DNA from: Sphingomonadales bacterium Ga0077531
Lineage (GTDB): Bacteria; Pseudomonadota; Alphaproteobacteria; Sphingomonadales; Sphingomonadaceae
Reading direction: 5' to 3'
DNA: 64,000 bases
Assembly: GCA_001464915.1 (NCBI GenBank)
Contig: LNED01000017.1
Location: forward strand, 1-64,000
Made by a program: the position numbers and the translations under genes. Below the pieces are notes generated by a model that saw nothing but the letters and a program-made list of their open reading frames with translations, searched no databases and was not told the origin of the DNA. How positions within the stretch are numbered: position 1 is the first letter of the stretch; each line of letters starts with the position of its first letter. Shown here one piece after another: positions 1 to 7,963 of this stretch.

Positions 1-111
1 TGAGGCTGGCGCTCGTGTTGCGGCTGGACGCCCATTGCGAACGCGTCCTCGCCCGATCGGTCCGATGGCGCAAGTTTGTGGTTCCAACCGCCGACGCAGT
101 CGCTGCCTCGG

Positions 112-140
112 CTATGGAAACTATAGTCTCGCTCTATTGG
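112..140 (+). promoter_or_regulatory. OxyR-like operator and promoter before dps
   Basis: CTAT at 112, ATAG at 123 and CTAT at 134 are spaced exactly 11 bp and followed by TGG. This is the same layout as six other sites in the island (near 7753, 8879, 15922, 16081, 21514 and 29655). The TTGGAC overlapping the right end can serve as a -35 box, which is how a LysR-type activator site is usually placed. The Dps gene starts 160 bp downstream. The spacing is seen directly; binding by the LysR product at 7964 is inferred. Confidence 0.7.
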
Positions 141-301
141 ACTTCGCGCCCGGCGAACTTCATTCTTCCGCTTCGACTTATCGGACGAGGGGACGCCGCG
201 TGAAAGAGCAGGCGGGTCGCAGCGAGCGCTTTCGACATAGAAATTTCTGATGTGCGTCCCGGACATCCTCATCGCGTGCTATCATTGAAGGAGTGATAAG
301 A

Positions 302-802
302 ATGACGATTGCAACTGCCGCTGCGCCCGCATCGCCGTCGGATCTGGACGAACGAGCGGCGATGACGGTCGCCGACGCACTGAAGATCATCCTGGCCGAC
401 AGCTACGCGGTGTATCTGAAAACGAAGAACTTCCACTGGCACGTCTCGGGCCCCTATTTTCGGGATTATCATTTGTTGCTCGATGAACAGGCGGCCGAAA
501 TTCTCGCGGTGACGGATGCGATCGCCGAGCGCGCGCGAAAGACGGGGAACACCACGATCCGCTCGATCGGCGATGTGGCTCGCCACCAGACAATCAAGGA
601 TAATGATGCCGACTTCGTGAAGCCGCAGGACATGCTTGCCGAACTGCGTGCGGACAATCTCAGCATGGTGGAATCGCTGCGACGTGCCAAGGACATCGCG
701 GACGCCGCCAAGGATAATGGAACATCCGGTCTCATCGACACCTGGACCGACGAAGCTGAACGCCGGGCCTGGTTTCTCTACGAAGTCGGTCGCACCGACT
801 GA
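302..802 (+). CDS. dps: Dps-family ferritin-like DNA-protection protein
   Basis: A 166-residue protein of the Dps/miniferritin family, which oxidises Fe(II) with peroxide, stores iron as a dodecamer and protects DNA. The diagnostic first helix is present: NFHWHVSG with His45 and His47, then His57 and Asp61/Glu62 as expected ferroxidase ligands shared across the dimer interface. A GTG at 293 is possible, but the ATG at 302 follows a GAAGGAG ribosome site. The gene stands alone behind the OxyR-like operator at 112-140, matching the known placement of dps under peroxide regulators. The N-terminus is short, without the long Lys/Arg tail that binds DNA in E. coli, so DNA binding is not assured. 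Confidence 0.93.
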   Translation: MTIATAAAPASPSDLDERAAMTVADALKIILADSYAVYLKTKNFHWHVSGPYFRDYHLLLDEQAAEILAVTDAIAERARKTGNTTIRSIGDVARHQTIKDNDADFVKPQDMLAELRADNLSMVESLRRAKDIADAAKDNGTSGLIDTWTDEAERRAWFLYEVGRTD

Positions 803-1141
803 GTGACATGGCAGCGCGCCGTTCAATCAGTGCAAGGGCGGCGCGCCTTGGCGACAGACATTGCGGAGTCTGTTCCGCATGGATCGCATGCTCGCCAATG
901 GCGGCTTCGCCAAATTGGGTAAGGGGTTCGTTGACGCGCAAAAAAGGCGGCCTGAAAGGCCGCCAAAGTTGAATGGAGGAGCCCTCCATTTGGGTCGCAC
1001 GGACGCGCATACATCCGCGCCCGACCAGCGCTATCGAAATCGGCCAGCCGCAACGGAATGCGGCGCCCATGATGCAATCGCGCAACAGTCGGCGCCCGAT
1101 GCTCCGATGCCTGCGCGTCAGCGCCTCTAGCGCGGTGATCG
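803..1141. other. Intergenic region between convergent dps and gap
   Basis: No convincing gene is visible in these 339 bases. Short frames on both strands lack a ribosome site and family features. The only clear element is the hairpin at 946-964. Confidence 0.6.
940..964 (-). terminator. Intrinsic terminator downstream of gap
   Basis: GGCGGCCT-GAA-AGGCCGCC forms an 8-bp stem at 946-964. On the minus strand it is followed by six T residues (945-940). It lies about 180 bp beyond the gap stop codon, so it would end the gap transcript. Confidence 0.75.
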
Positions 1142-2149
1142 CTAAATCAGCTTGGCCATCGCCAGCGCGGTGTCCGCCATGCGCGTGGCAAAGCTCCACT
1201 CGTTGTCATACCAGGCGAGGACGCGAACCATCCTGCCATCGATGACGTCTGTCTGAGGCAAGGCGACGATGGAAGATTCGGTGCGGTGCGTCAGATCAAC
1301 GGACACCAAAGGCTCGGCGGTCACAGCGAGGACGCCGCTCATTGCGCCGTCTGCGGCGTGCTGAATGGCGCCGTTCACCTCTTCTATCGTAACCTCCCTC
1401 GCGGCCGATACGGCCAGGTCGATGACGGATACGTTCGGCGTCGGGACGCGGATTGACGATCCATGCAACTTGCCTCGCAATTCAGGCAGAACCAGTCCGA
1501 TCGCCTTTGCAGCCCCGGTCGAGGTCGGAATCATCGATAGCGCGGCAGCGCGTGCGCGGTACAGATCCTTGTGAACAGTATCCAGGCTCGGCTGGTCACC
1601 CGTGTAGGCGTGGACTGTGGTCATATAGCCGCGTTCGATCCCGAAGAGATCGTTCAGCACCTTGGCGACCGGCGCGAGCACATTTGTCGTGCAGGATCCG
1701 TTGGAGACCACGACGTCCTCTGCGGTCAATGTTTCGTGATTGACCTTGAAGACGATCGTCTTGTCGGCCCCGTCGCAAGGCGCAGAAACGAGAACGCGCT
1801 TCGCACCTGCTTGACGGTGGGCACTCGCCTTCTCCTTCGAGGTGAAAAATCCCGTACATTCGAGCGCGATGTCGACGCCGAGGCTTGCGTGCGAAAGATC
1901 TGCCGGATCGTGCTCCGATGACACCATGATCTTCCCGGACCCGACATCGATCCAGTCTTCGCCGGTTTCGATGGATCCCCGATACGGACCATGGACCGAG
2001 TCATATCGCAGGAGATGCGCCAGCGTAGCGACGGGGCCGAGGTCATTGATCGCCACGACCTCGATGTCCTCGCGGCCCAGTTCGATGATCGAACGCAAGG
2101 TAAGACGTCCGATGCGTCCAAAGCCATTGATAGCGACCCTTATAGTCAT
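1142..2149 (-). CDS. gap: Type I glyceraldehyde-3-phosphate dehydrogenase
   Basis: A 335-residue GAPDH that converts glyceraldehyde-3-phosphate, phosphate and NAD(P)+ to 1,3-bisphosphoglycerate. The Rossmann start INGFGRIGR and the active site SNGSCTTN with Cys153 and His180 are intact. The usual SNASCTTN has Ala where this has Gly. The catalytic Cys is a classic target of peroxide and hypochlorous acid, so a second copy in an oxidant-defence island is noteworthy; the host is expected to carry another gap among its core genes, not seen here. It diverges from rpiA, and the shared intergenic region carries a TATGCGC-C-GCGCATA palindrome. Catalytic identity is secure; cofactor preference is not. 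Confidence 0.93.
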   Translation of the reverse strand: MTIRVAINGFGRIGRLTLRSIIELGREDIEVVAINDLGPVATLAHLLRYDSVHGPYRGSIETGEDWIDVGSGKIMVSSEHDPADLSHASLGVDIALECTGFFTSKEKASAHRQAGAKRVLVSAPCDGADKTIVFKVNHETLTAEDVVVSNGSCTTNVLAPVAKVLNDLFGIERGYMTTVHAYTGDQPSLDTVHKDLYRARAAALSMIPTSTGAAKAIGLVLPELRGKLHGSSIRVPTPNVSVIDLAVSAAREVTIEEVNGAIQHAADGAMSGVLAVTAEPLVSVDLTHRTESSIVALPQTDVIDGRMVRVLAWYDNEWSFATRMADTALAMAKLI

Positions 2150-2268
2150 TCACGTCTTCCTTTGTTTCGCAGAACCAGCCCTGCCTTTGCGCGCAGTGTC
2201 GCACGGCGCGGTTGAACTGGGCGCCGAACATCAGACGGTGAGAGCGAATGCATGGCACGTCACGCAGA

Positions 2269-2287
2269 TATATGCGCCGCGCATAGA
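2269..2287. promoter_or_regulatory. MarR-type palindrome between gap and rpiA
   Basis: TATGCGC-C-GCGCATA (2271-2285) is a perfect 7-bp inverted repeat. It is the core of the 19-bp palindrome found before the LysR gene (7852, 7892) and the MarR gene (32177). It lies 122 bp from the gap start and 153 bp from the rpiA start, so it could control both divergent genes. Binding by an island MarR protein is inferred. Confidence 0.6.
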
Positions 2288-2437
2288 CCTATCCGTGCGT
2301 CTCATGAACGTCAACACGACAAGTGGCGGCGGAAGTGGTAACGGCCTACCGAGTTGGCCGGGCCAAACCTTGTTCGCACGACTGCATCCCGCAGGGCACG
2401 AGGCTGGCGGATCGGCCGGGAAGGAGGTTCTCGATCG

Positions 2438-3115
2438 ATGACCAACTTCGACGCTGAGAAAGCGATCGCTGCGGCGAAAGCAGTCGACGAGGTTCGCGAC
2501 GGCATGATCGTTGGCTTGGGGACCGGAAGCACCGCTGCTTATGCCGTGAGAAGTCTCAGCGAGCGCATCAAGCGCGGCCTTCGCATCACCGCGGTGGCCA
2601 CATCCCAAGCGACCGAAGCCCTGGCTCGCCGTCTCGCGGTGCCGCTGGTTCCCTTTCAACAGCTTAGCGCTGTCGACCTGACGATCGACGGCGCCGATGA
2701 AATCGATGATCGCTTCCAAGCCATCAAGGGCGGAGGCGGCGCTCTGCTGCGCGAGAAGGTCATTGCGGCCGCCTCCACGCGCGTGATCATCATCGTCGAT
2801 TCCAGCAAGCTTGTTGCCCAGCTCGGCAAATTCCCCCTGCCGGTGGAGGTGGTCCCTTTTGCCAGCGAGTTTGTCCGTGCGCGACTGGCCGAACTCGGAG
2901 CCCGTGTCACTCTTCGCTCAACCGATGGCACGCCGTTCCTCACGGATCAGGGCAATTACATTCTGGACGCTGCCCTGGATAAGATACCAGCGCCGCGCGC
3001 CATCGCCGCCACGGTCGCCGCAATCCCGGGCGTCGCGGAACATGGTCTGTTTCTCGATGAAATCGATACAATCATCATCGCTCGCGGGGACATGGTGGAC
3101 GTGCGACACCGCTGA
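2438..3115 (+). CDS. rpiA: Ribose-5-phosphate isomerase A
   Basis: A 225-residue RpiA that interconverts ribose-5-phosphate and ribulose-5-phosphate in the non-oxidative pentose phosphate pathway. The phosphate-binding GLGTGSTA, the catalytic DGADEID and the KGGGGALLREK block are all present. The ATG at 2438 follows a strong AAGGAGG, so longer upstream frames are rejected. With gnd at 21709 it supplies two steps around ribulose-5-phosphate inside the same island, consistent with rerouting sugar phosphate toward NADPH production in stress. It shares a divergent promoter region with gap. Confidence 0.94.
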   Translation: MTNFDAEKAIAAAKAVDEVRDGMIVGLGTGSTAAYAVRSLSERIKRGLRITAVATSQATEALARRLAVPLVPFQQLSAVDLTIDGADEIDDRFQAIKGGGGALLREKVIAAASTRVIIIVDSSKLVAQLGKFPLPVEVVPFASEFVRARLAELGARVTLRSTDGTPFLTDQGNYILDAALDKIPAPRAIAATVAAIPGVAEHGLFLDEIDTIIIARGDMVDVRHR

Positions 3116-3358
3116 CAATCTCGCGGCTTGCGGACAGTCACTCGCGCGGCGGCGCGGTCACGCTGCAATTCTCAGCCGCCACCTCGAGTAGTTTCCCTAC
3201 CGGAGAGATGCACGCCATAGCCTCAAGGTATCAATCCGACCCACTCTCTCGATAAGATGGACGCGTTTTTTTTGGCGCGCTCTATCCGTCGGTAGAATCA
3301 AAACCCCTATAAAACTGCGATTTCATCGTCCAAAGCGCGGCTGAAAGGAGGCTAGGCA

Positions 3359-3391
3359 ATGACTTGCTGTCTATGCTCCGCGCACATATAG
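3359..3391 (+). CDS. Putative ten-residue cysteine-rich leader peptide
   Basis: ATG at 3359 opens a frame reading MTCCLCSAHI and stops at TAG 3389-3391, nine bases before the ATG at 3400 of the MarR gene. The AAAGGAGG at about 3344-3351 is ideally spaced (7-8 nt) for this ATG and too far from the MarR ATG. Three of ten codons are cysteine (TGC, TGT, TGC). Cysteine-rich upstream frames that sense cysteine supply are known in other bacteria (mycobacteria, Bordetella), but this one is unverified. The alternative is that the MarR frame itself starts nearby, at TTG 3364 or ATG 3373. Confidence 0.4.
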   Translation: MTCCLCSAHI

Positions 3392-3393
3392 AC
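3369..3393. promoter_or_regulatory. Inverted repeat at the start of the first MarR gene
   Basis: GTCTAT (3369-3374) and ATAGAC (3388-3393) are perfect inverted arms around a GC-rich 13-base spacer. The right half shares CATATAGAC with the site at 7852-7870. It is a degenerate member of the TATATGCGC palindrome family and is placed for autoregulation. Confidence 0.4.
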
Positions 3394-3399
3394 GCGGCG

Positions 3400-3939
3400 A
3401 TGGATGGACCTCGAGACCGCAATATATTTGGCGCGTTCGCACTGATGATCAGCGACGACATCGTTCGCGCTAGTTCGTCGCGGGCGCCGGAAGCGGGCCC
3501 CGCCGGCTCGGCACTGGCGCTGCTCGCGCACCAGCCCGGCCTCTCGATTCGCATGCTTGCGGTCGGGGTGGGCCTTTCCCATGCAGGGACCGTTCGCCTA
3601 GTGGATCGATTGGCTGCCGAGGGATTGATCGAACGCCGGGAGCATTCGTCTGATGGGCGCACGCGGGCCCTCCATCTCACGCCGGCCGGAATGATCGCGA
3701 GCGACGAGGTTCTTACCGCGCGCGATGAGGTCATTGCCGAAGGATTATCGATCCTGAAGCCTGACGAACTGAAAATCCTGTGCAACATAGCCGAGCGCGT
3801 CCTGCGCGATCGCCTGGAGAACCTGGAGCATTCCTACCGCATCTGCCGCCTGTGCTGCTACGAGGGCTGCCCCAACTGCCCCATCGATGCGGAATTGCTT
3901 GAACGAGGGGTGGACCGGACGAAGGACGGCGACGCATAA
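3400..3939 (+). CDS. MarR-family regulator with C-terminal four-cysteine motif
   Basis: A winged-helix MarR repressor of about 179 residues. The DNA-binding part contains GLSIRMLAVGVGLSHAGTVRLVDRL and the wing region RREHSSDGRTRALHL. The C-terminus carries CRLCC-x4-C-x2-C, a motif also present in the MarR at 32197 and suited to metal binding or thiol oxidation. Start choice: ATG 3400 matches the second MarR at MDGPRDRN; ATG 3373 or TTG 3364 are possible but would overlap the operator-like repeat. It lies alone between rpiA and a TetR gene. MarR identity is firm; the signal sensed is inferred to be thiol-reactive. Confidence 0.85.
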   Translation: MDGPRDRNIFGAFALMISDDIVRASSSRAPEAGPAGSALALLAHQPGLSIRMLAVGVGLSHAGTVRLVDRLAAEGLIERREHSSDGRTRALHLTPAGMIASDEVLTARDEVIAEGLSILKPDELKILCNIAERVLRDRLENLEHSYRICRLCCYEGCPNCPIDAELLERGVDRTKDGDA

Positions 3940-3984
3940 GCTCCCCAAACGAGAACGCCGCCTCCCTGTCGCTTCGGAAATATG

Positions 3985-4608
3985 CTACGCTTGGTTTGCT
4001 CGAAGCGCAGCGCCCGTGATGCGGGCAAGCCGTTCGATGTAGGCGCGATCCGATCGTCCGCCCAGTACCGCGATCCGCCAATATAACGGGGCTGCGATGA
4101 GGTCGGCTGCCATCTCACGGTCCACTGAGGGCGACACTTCCCGACGTTCGATCGCCCGATCTATCAGCCCGTTGATCCGCTCGCGTCGGGCACGTTGGAA
4201 AGGCCGGATCGCCAATTCCAATGCCGGCGTCCGCTCGATCTCGCCATGAAGGTCGGTCAGAATCCGCCGCACCTTGGGATGCCTCAGAACGCGGCGGATA
4301 GCGAGAAGCACCGCTTGCAGATCAGCCTCCAGCGAGCCGTGCTCTTCCACGTCGGTCATCGTCAACCCGACCTGCGACAGCAGATCGCTGGCCATCGACA
4401 CCTTGTCCGGCCAGCGGCGGTAGAGCGCCGCCTTGCCGACCCCTGCAGCTCGCGCCACCCGTTCGAGGCTCAGTCCCGCATAGCCCGTCCTTGCCCATTC
4501 TTCGAAGAAGCTGCGCGCCAGTGCTTTCGTCACGTCAGCGCGCATGACCGCTGCTCCGCTTAAAACACGGGCCGCTTTCGGGATTACGTCGGAACGCTTG
4601 TGTTCCAT
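3985..4608 (-). CDS. TetR-family repressor
   Basis: A 207-residue TetR protein. The helix-turn-helix is in LSLERVARAAGVGKAALYRRWPDK, followed by a helical ligand domain with WRIAVLGGRSD near the end. It diverges from the SnoaL-like and NmrA-like genes, and a GGAACG-CTAC-CGTTCC palindrome lies in the shared promoter, so it very likely represses both itself and those genes. The ligand is unknown; TetR proteins beside short-chain dehydrogenase-like genes often sense quinones or aldehydes. Confidence 0.88.
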   Translation of the reverse strand: MEHKRSDVIPKAARVLSGAAVMRADVTKALARSFFEEWARTGYAGLSLERVARAAGVGKAALYRRWPDKVSMASDLLSQVGLTMTDVEEHGSLEADLQAVLLAIRRVLRHPKVRRILTDLHGEIERTPALELAIRPFQRARRERINGLIDRAIERREVSPSVDREMAADLIAAPLYWRIAVLGGRSDRAYIERLARITGAALRANQA

Positions 4609-4632
4609 CGATGCCTTCCTATATCTCTATGC

Positions 4633-4648
4633 GGAACGCTACCGTTCC
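4633..4648. promoter_or_regulatory. TetR operator palindrome
   Basis: GGAACG-CTAC-CGTTCC is a perfect inverted repeat midway between the divergent starts at 4608 and 4668. A second, overlapping repeat TTCC-AAC-GGAA follows (4645-4655). The location fits repression by the adjacent TetR protein. Confidence 0.65.
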
Positions 4649-4667
4649 AACGGAATGGGATTAGTTC

Positions 4668-5123
4668 ATGACAGACAGTGTGAAAAGCTTTTCAGCGATG
4701 CTGCGAAAGGCATTGGGAAATCGTCTTGCTCCGGAGGCTGCCACCTTTCTCGACATGCTGGCCGACGACGGGGTCATGGAATTTCCTTATTCGCCGCCTG
4801 GCCTCGCGACCCGGCTGGAGGGCAAAGCTGCTATCGCGCAGCACCTCGAAGGCCTTGCTGACATGATTGCCTTCGACCGCATGGGCGAGCCGGTCATCCA
4901 CGCTACGGCCGACCCCGATGTGACCATCGTGGAGTTCGAAGGGTTCGGGCGCGGCGTCACAACCGGCGAATCCTACGACCAGCGCTACATATCTGTGATC
5001 CGGACACACGCGGGGCGCATCGTCCATTATCGCGATTACTGGAACCCGCTGGTGGTCCTGCGCGCGCTTCGCGGCAGCGCGGTTGTCGATGCTCTTTGCG
5101 AAGGAGGATCAGACCATGGTTGA
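4668..5123 (+). CDS. SnoaL/NTF2-like fold protein
   Basis: A 151-residue protein with the cone-shaped NTF2/SnoaL pattern: an N-terminal helix, a substrate-pocket region around FLDMLADDGVMEFPY, then strands ending in YISVIRTHAGRIVHYRDYWNP. This closing strand pattern is typical of SnoaL-like polyketide cyclases and of uncharacterised stress proteins. The last eight bases overlap the start of the NmrA-like gene, and the AGGAGG for that gene lies inside this one, so the two are translationally coupled under the TetR palindrome. The specific substrate cannot be told. Confidence 0.78.
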   Translation: MTDSVKSFSAMLRKALGNRLAPEAATFLDMLADDGVMEFPYSPPGLATRLEGKAAIAQHLEGLADMIAFDRMGEPVIHATADPDVTIVEFEGFGRGVTTGESYDQRYISVIRTHAGRIVHYRDYWNPLVVLRALRGSAVVDALCEGGSDHG

Positions 5124-5961
5124 TCGAGTTCTGGTGACCGGAGGCACGGGCAAGACGGGCGCGCTGGTTGCGCAGCAGCTTGCGGCGCGCGGTGTCGACG
5201 CTCGCATCGCAACCCGCAACGCCACGATGCCGGAGCAGGTTCGCTTCGAGTGGGGGGATGTTACCTCCCACCGTCCTGCACTCGACGGTGTGGGCGCGAT
5301 CTACCTGGTCGCCCCGACCGACCGAACGGACCACCTGTCCGTCATGCGCCCGCTGCTCGAGCAGGCGGTGGAGCAAGACGTGGCCCAGCTGGTGCTGCTG
5401 AGCGCATCGTCTATCGACGAGGGCGGGCCGATGATGGGTGAGGTTCATGCGTGGCTCCGCGCCAACGCACCCCGCTGGGTGGTCCTGCGCCCGAGTTGGT
5501 TCATGCAGAACTTCGTTACCCAGCATCTCCCGTCGATCGTCGCCGAGGGATGCATCTACTCGGCGACGCAGGATGGGCGGGTACCGTTCATCGATGCCGC
5601 CGACATAGCGGCGGTCGCGGTCGAAGCCCTGGTGGATCCAGCTTTAGCGTCAGGTGCTAGAATCCTGACCGGTCCTGAAGCTCTCTCCTATGACGAGGTA
5701 GCGGATCGAATCACTGCCGTGGCCCAGCGCCCCGTCCGCCACTGCCGGCTATCGGTGGAGGAGCTTGCACAGCGCTACGCCGGATTCGGCATTCCTGAAC
5801 ATTATGCGGACACGCTTGCGCGCATGGACGACGCGATCTCTCATGGGTCGGAGGACAGGACCACGACAGAGGTCGAGCAAATAACGGGACGCATGCCTAC
5901 CAAGCTGACCCAGTTCCTCGCGGCTCATAGCGAGGCATATCTTCAGCGTGGTACAGACTGA
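5116..5961 (+). CDS. NmrA-family NAD(P)-binding protein
   Basis: A 281-residue atypical short-chain dehydrogenase of the NmrA/ergot-alkaloid-biosynthesis type. The Rossmann motif VTGGTGKTGALV sits at residues 6-17 and RPSWFMQNF is a characteristic family segment. ATG 5116 is chosen over an upstream frame start because AGGAGG lies at 5102-5107. Members such as QorB reduce quinones with NADPH while others only sense NAD(P)H. With the TetR regulator and SnoaL-like partner, a role in detoxifying a small reactive molecule is plausible but not shown. Confidence 0.85.
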   Translation: MVDRVLVTGGTGKTGALVAQQLAARGVDARIATRNATMPEQVRFEWGDVTSHRPALDGVGAIYLVAPTDRTDHLSVMRPLLEQAVEQDVAQLVLLSASSIDEGGPMMGEVHAWLRANAPRWVVLRPSWFMQNFVTQHLPSIVAEGCIYSATQDGRVPFIDAADIAAVAVEALVDPALASGARILTGPEALSYDEVADRITAVAQRPVRHCRLSVEELAQRYAGFGIPEHYADTLARMDDAISHGSEDRTTTEVEQITGRMPTKLTQFLAAHSEAYLQRGTD

Positions 5962-6431
5962 AGGCTCCTCATATGCCGGAGGAACAGGCCTTTTGGGCAC
6001 TCAGCAAAAGTGGCCTGATTGTCACGAGAACAGGTCCGGGAAAACAGGCTCGGCATGAGAGAGCGGCGTGATGTCGAAGCGCGTTTTCCCGCGAGACTTT
6101 CCTGATCGGTAAGGGGCGGCCCTGTTCGGACTGAAAATGGGTAACGGGAGCGCTGCCACTCGGCGCGCGTCGCCGCATCTTATGACGACCGCGAAACAAT
6201 CATCCATGTTGCCGGTGGCGTGCTTGTCCGTGTGTGCAAGCCTTCCCGGGCTTGTGCCTCTACCATCGCAGGCGGCATCGCACGCGGCCCGCGCTGCGCG
6301 CACTGATCACATGTCTTCAGGCGGACATCGCCCAGTAGCGCTGGCGGGAAGGGTATCCGCGGTATCCCGTGCCTTTACGAGAGAGCTTCGGTTGTCGCGG
6401 CGGTCATCGATGTTGAGACTCTGCGCCTCGG
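5962..6431. other. Intergenic region without recognised gene
   Basis: This 470-base stretch lies between the convergent NmrA-like and OsmC-fusion genes. Its frames lack ribosome sites and recognisable motifs. No strong terminator hairpin with a T-run was seen. It may hold decayed coding sequence, but I could not identify a parent. Confidence 0.5.
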
Positions 6432-7658
6432 TCAAGCTGGCCTCGCGGAATCCGCAGCCTGACCGGTAATCGAAAGTTCGGTCTGCACGTCCGAACCCCG
6501 GATGAGGCTGAGATCGACGGGGCATCGATCAGCGATGGCAACAATCCGAGCGCGCTGATCGTCGCTCAAAGGCCCATCGAGGACGATGGTGCGAATGAAC
6601 CGGTCGGGCGGCATCATGTCCGGTACCTTCTCGTGCTGCACGGTCGTGCTTGCCCGTTCGAGCGGAAAGCCCTTGCGGTTCGCATAGAGACGCATCGTCA
6701 TCACGGTGCAGGCTGCGAGGCCCGCGGATACCAGTTCATATGGAGATAGTCCGGTTCCAAGGCCCCCCACCGACGCCGGTTCATCGGCAAACAGCATGTG
6801 CTCGCCGCTGCGGACCTTGAGCTGGAACGTCCCTGCAAGAGTTTCGGTGGCGACAACGCCCTGGGCCATCTCGACCTGCGGAAGATCCGCCGTGAGCGGT
6901 GGGAGAAAGCGGCTGGCCCATACTGCCACCATAGCCGAGGCGTAATTCGCGTCTGCCAAATCGGTGAGAAGGTGATCTGCCGTGTCGAGCGAGATGAAGC
7001 TTTTAGGATGCCTGGACGCGACGAAAATGCGCGACGCGTGGTCGATGCCGACCACCTGGTCCAGCGGAGAATGCATGACCAGCACGGGACGTCGCAGAGT
7101 GGCTAGAGCCTTCTCGACGTCGATCTCCTCGAGCGCCTCCAGAAAGCTGCGGCGTATGACGAAAGGTCTGCCGGCGATATCCACCGACGCCTCACCCTCG
7201 CTCGCGATAGTATCCAGATCGTTTGGTCCGAAAAAACGCAAGATATGTTGAAGGTCTGCTGGCGCACCGATCGTCGCGACTGCCGCAACGTCAGGCAAGT
7301 CGGCAGCGGCTATGATCGCAGCGGTGCCGCCCAGACTGTGCCCGACAAGAAGAGAAGGTGACATACCCGCCGCCGCCATCGCCGTTGCGGCTGAGCGAAG
7401 ATCCTGGACGTCCGAGGCGAAGCTTACTTCTCCCCCCATCCCACCACTGATCCCGGTTCCGGCGAAGTCGAACCTCAAGACCCCGATACCCGAGCGCGAC
7501 AGCGCGCGCGAGACGTGGACGGCGGCGCGACTGTCTTTCCCGCAGGTAAAACAGTGGGCGAAGATCGCCCAGCCCCGCGGTGTTCCTTCCGGGGGTTCGA
7601 GGTGACCGGTAAGCTGGGTGCCTGCTCCGCCGACAAACATGAATGTTTTTTCCGCCAT
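6432..7658 (-). CDS. Alpha/beta hydrolase-OsmC fusion protein
   Basis: A 408-residue two-domain protein. Residues 1 to about 250 form an alpha/beta hydrolase with HCFTCGKDS near the oxyanion region, nucleophile GHSLGG and a late TADHLL histidine. Residues about 265-400 form an OsmC/Ohr domain with the two expected cysteines in LAACTVMTM and DRCPVDLSL. OsmC-type domains reduce organic hydroperoxides with thiols; the fused hydrolase may first release the lipid or peroxy-acid. Such fusions are known in proteobacteria. It diverges from the LysR gene and has an OxyR-like operator 95-120 bp upstream. Both active sites look intact. Confidence 0.92.
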   Translation of the reverse strand: MAEKTFMFVGGAGTQLTGHLEPPEGTPRGWAIFAHCFTCGKDSRAAVHVSRALSRSGIGVLRFDFAGTGISGGMGGEVSFASDVQDLRSAATAMAAAGMSPSLLVGHSLGGTAAIIAAADLPDVAAVATIGAPADLQHILRFFGPNDLDTIASEGEASVDIAGRPFVIRRSFLEALEEIDVEKALATLRRPVLVMHSPLDQVVGIDHASRIFVASRHPKSFISLDTADHLLTDLADANYASAMVAVWASRFLPPLTADLPQVEMAQGVVATETLAGTFQLKVRSGEHMLFADEPASVGGLGTGLSPYELVSAGLAACTVMTMRLYANRKGFPLERASTTVQHEKVPDMMPPDRFIRTIVLDGPLSDDQRARIVAIADRCPVDLSLIRGSDVQTELSITGQAADSARPA

Positions 7659-7718
7659 AGAAGGCTCTCATTATCTTGAGGGGCACCCGATACGCTGCCG
7701 CTTATGCGCTGGCCATTG

Positions 7719-7778
7719 CACTGACTATCGCAGCGCGCGCAGGATTTATCCAATCGGCTGTGCCTATAGTTTCGATAG
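7719..7778 (-). promoter_or_regulatory. OxyR-like operator and promoter for the OsmC fusion
   Basis: On the minus strand CTAT (7778-7775), ATAG (7767-7764) and CGAT (7756-7753) are spaced 11 bp and followed by TGGATAA. A GATAGT (7729-7724) sits where a -10 would fall. The same long arrangement, TGGATAA then TGCGATAGT, appears at 8905 and 29681, so this is a repeated promoter unit and not a chance tetranucleotide. Confidence 0.7.
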
Positions 7779-7851
7779 CGGCGGCGCTCTTCGTGTCGTG
7801 GTCCCCAGATGGAGCGGAGCGCATCTCCAAGCATCGTTTCGCGACAAATTT

Positions 7852-7870
7852 TATATGCGCGGCGCATATA
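7852..7870. promoter_or_regulatory. MarR-type 19-bp palindrome, first of two before LysR
   Basis: TATATGCGC-G-GCGCATATA is a perfect palindrome identical to the one at 32177-32195. Its centre (7861) is exactly 40 bp from that of the next site (7901), so the two face the same side of the helix over about four turns. It lies 94 bp upstream of the LysR start. Control by the MarR at 32197 is inferred from the shared operator. Confidence 0.75.
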
Positions 7871-7891
7871 GACAAGACGCACCATAATGAT

Positions 7892-7910
7892 TATATGCGT
7901 CGCGCATACT
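7892..7910. promoter_or_regulatory. MarR-type palindrome, second of two before LysR
   Basis: TATATGCG-T-C-GCGCATA is a slightly degenerate copy of the palindrome at 7852-7870, centred 40 bp away. It lies 54 bp upstream of the LysR start codon and could block promoter access. Confidence 0.65.
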
Positions 7911-7963
7911 TATTCCGCCTCTCCCAGGAACGCGGTCTTTCGGAAGAAGCATCAGTCAGGCGC

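Noticed and set aside
1..111. Possible end of an upstream gene at the window start
   Set aside because: No frame shows protein-like sequence that runs into the window edge with confidence.
3270..3345. CTAT and TAGA elements before the first MarR gene as an OxyR-like site
   Set aside because: Only one half-site pair fits the spacing and it is not followed by TGG.
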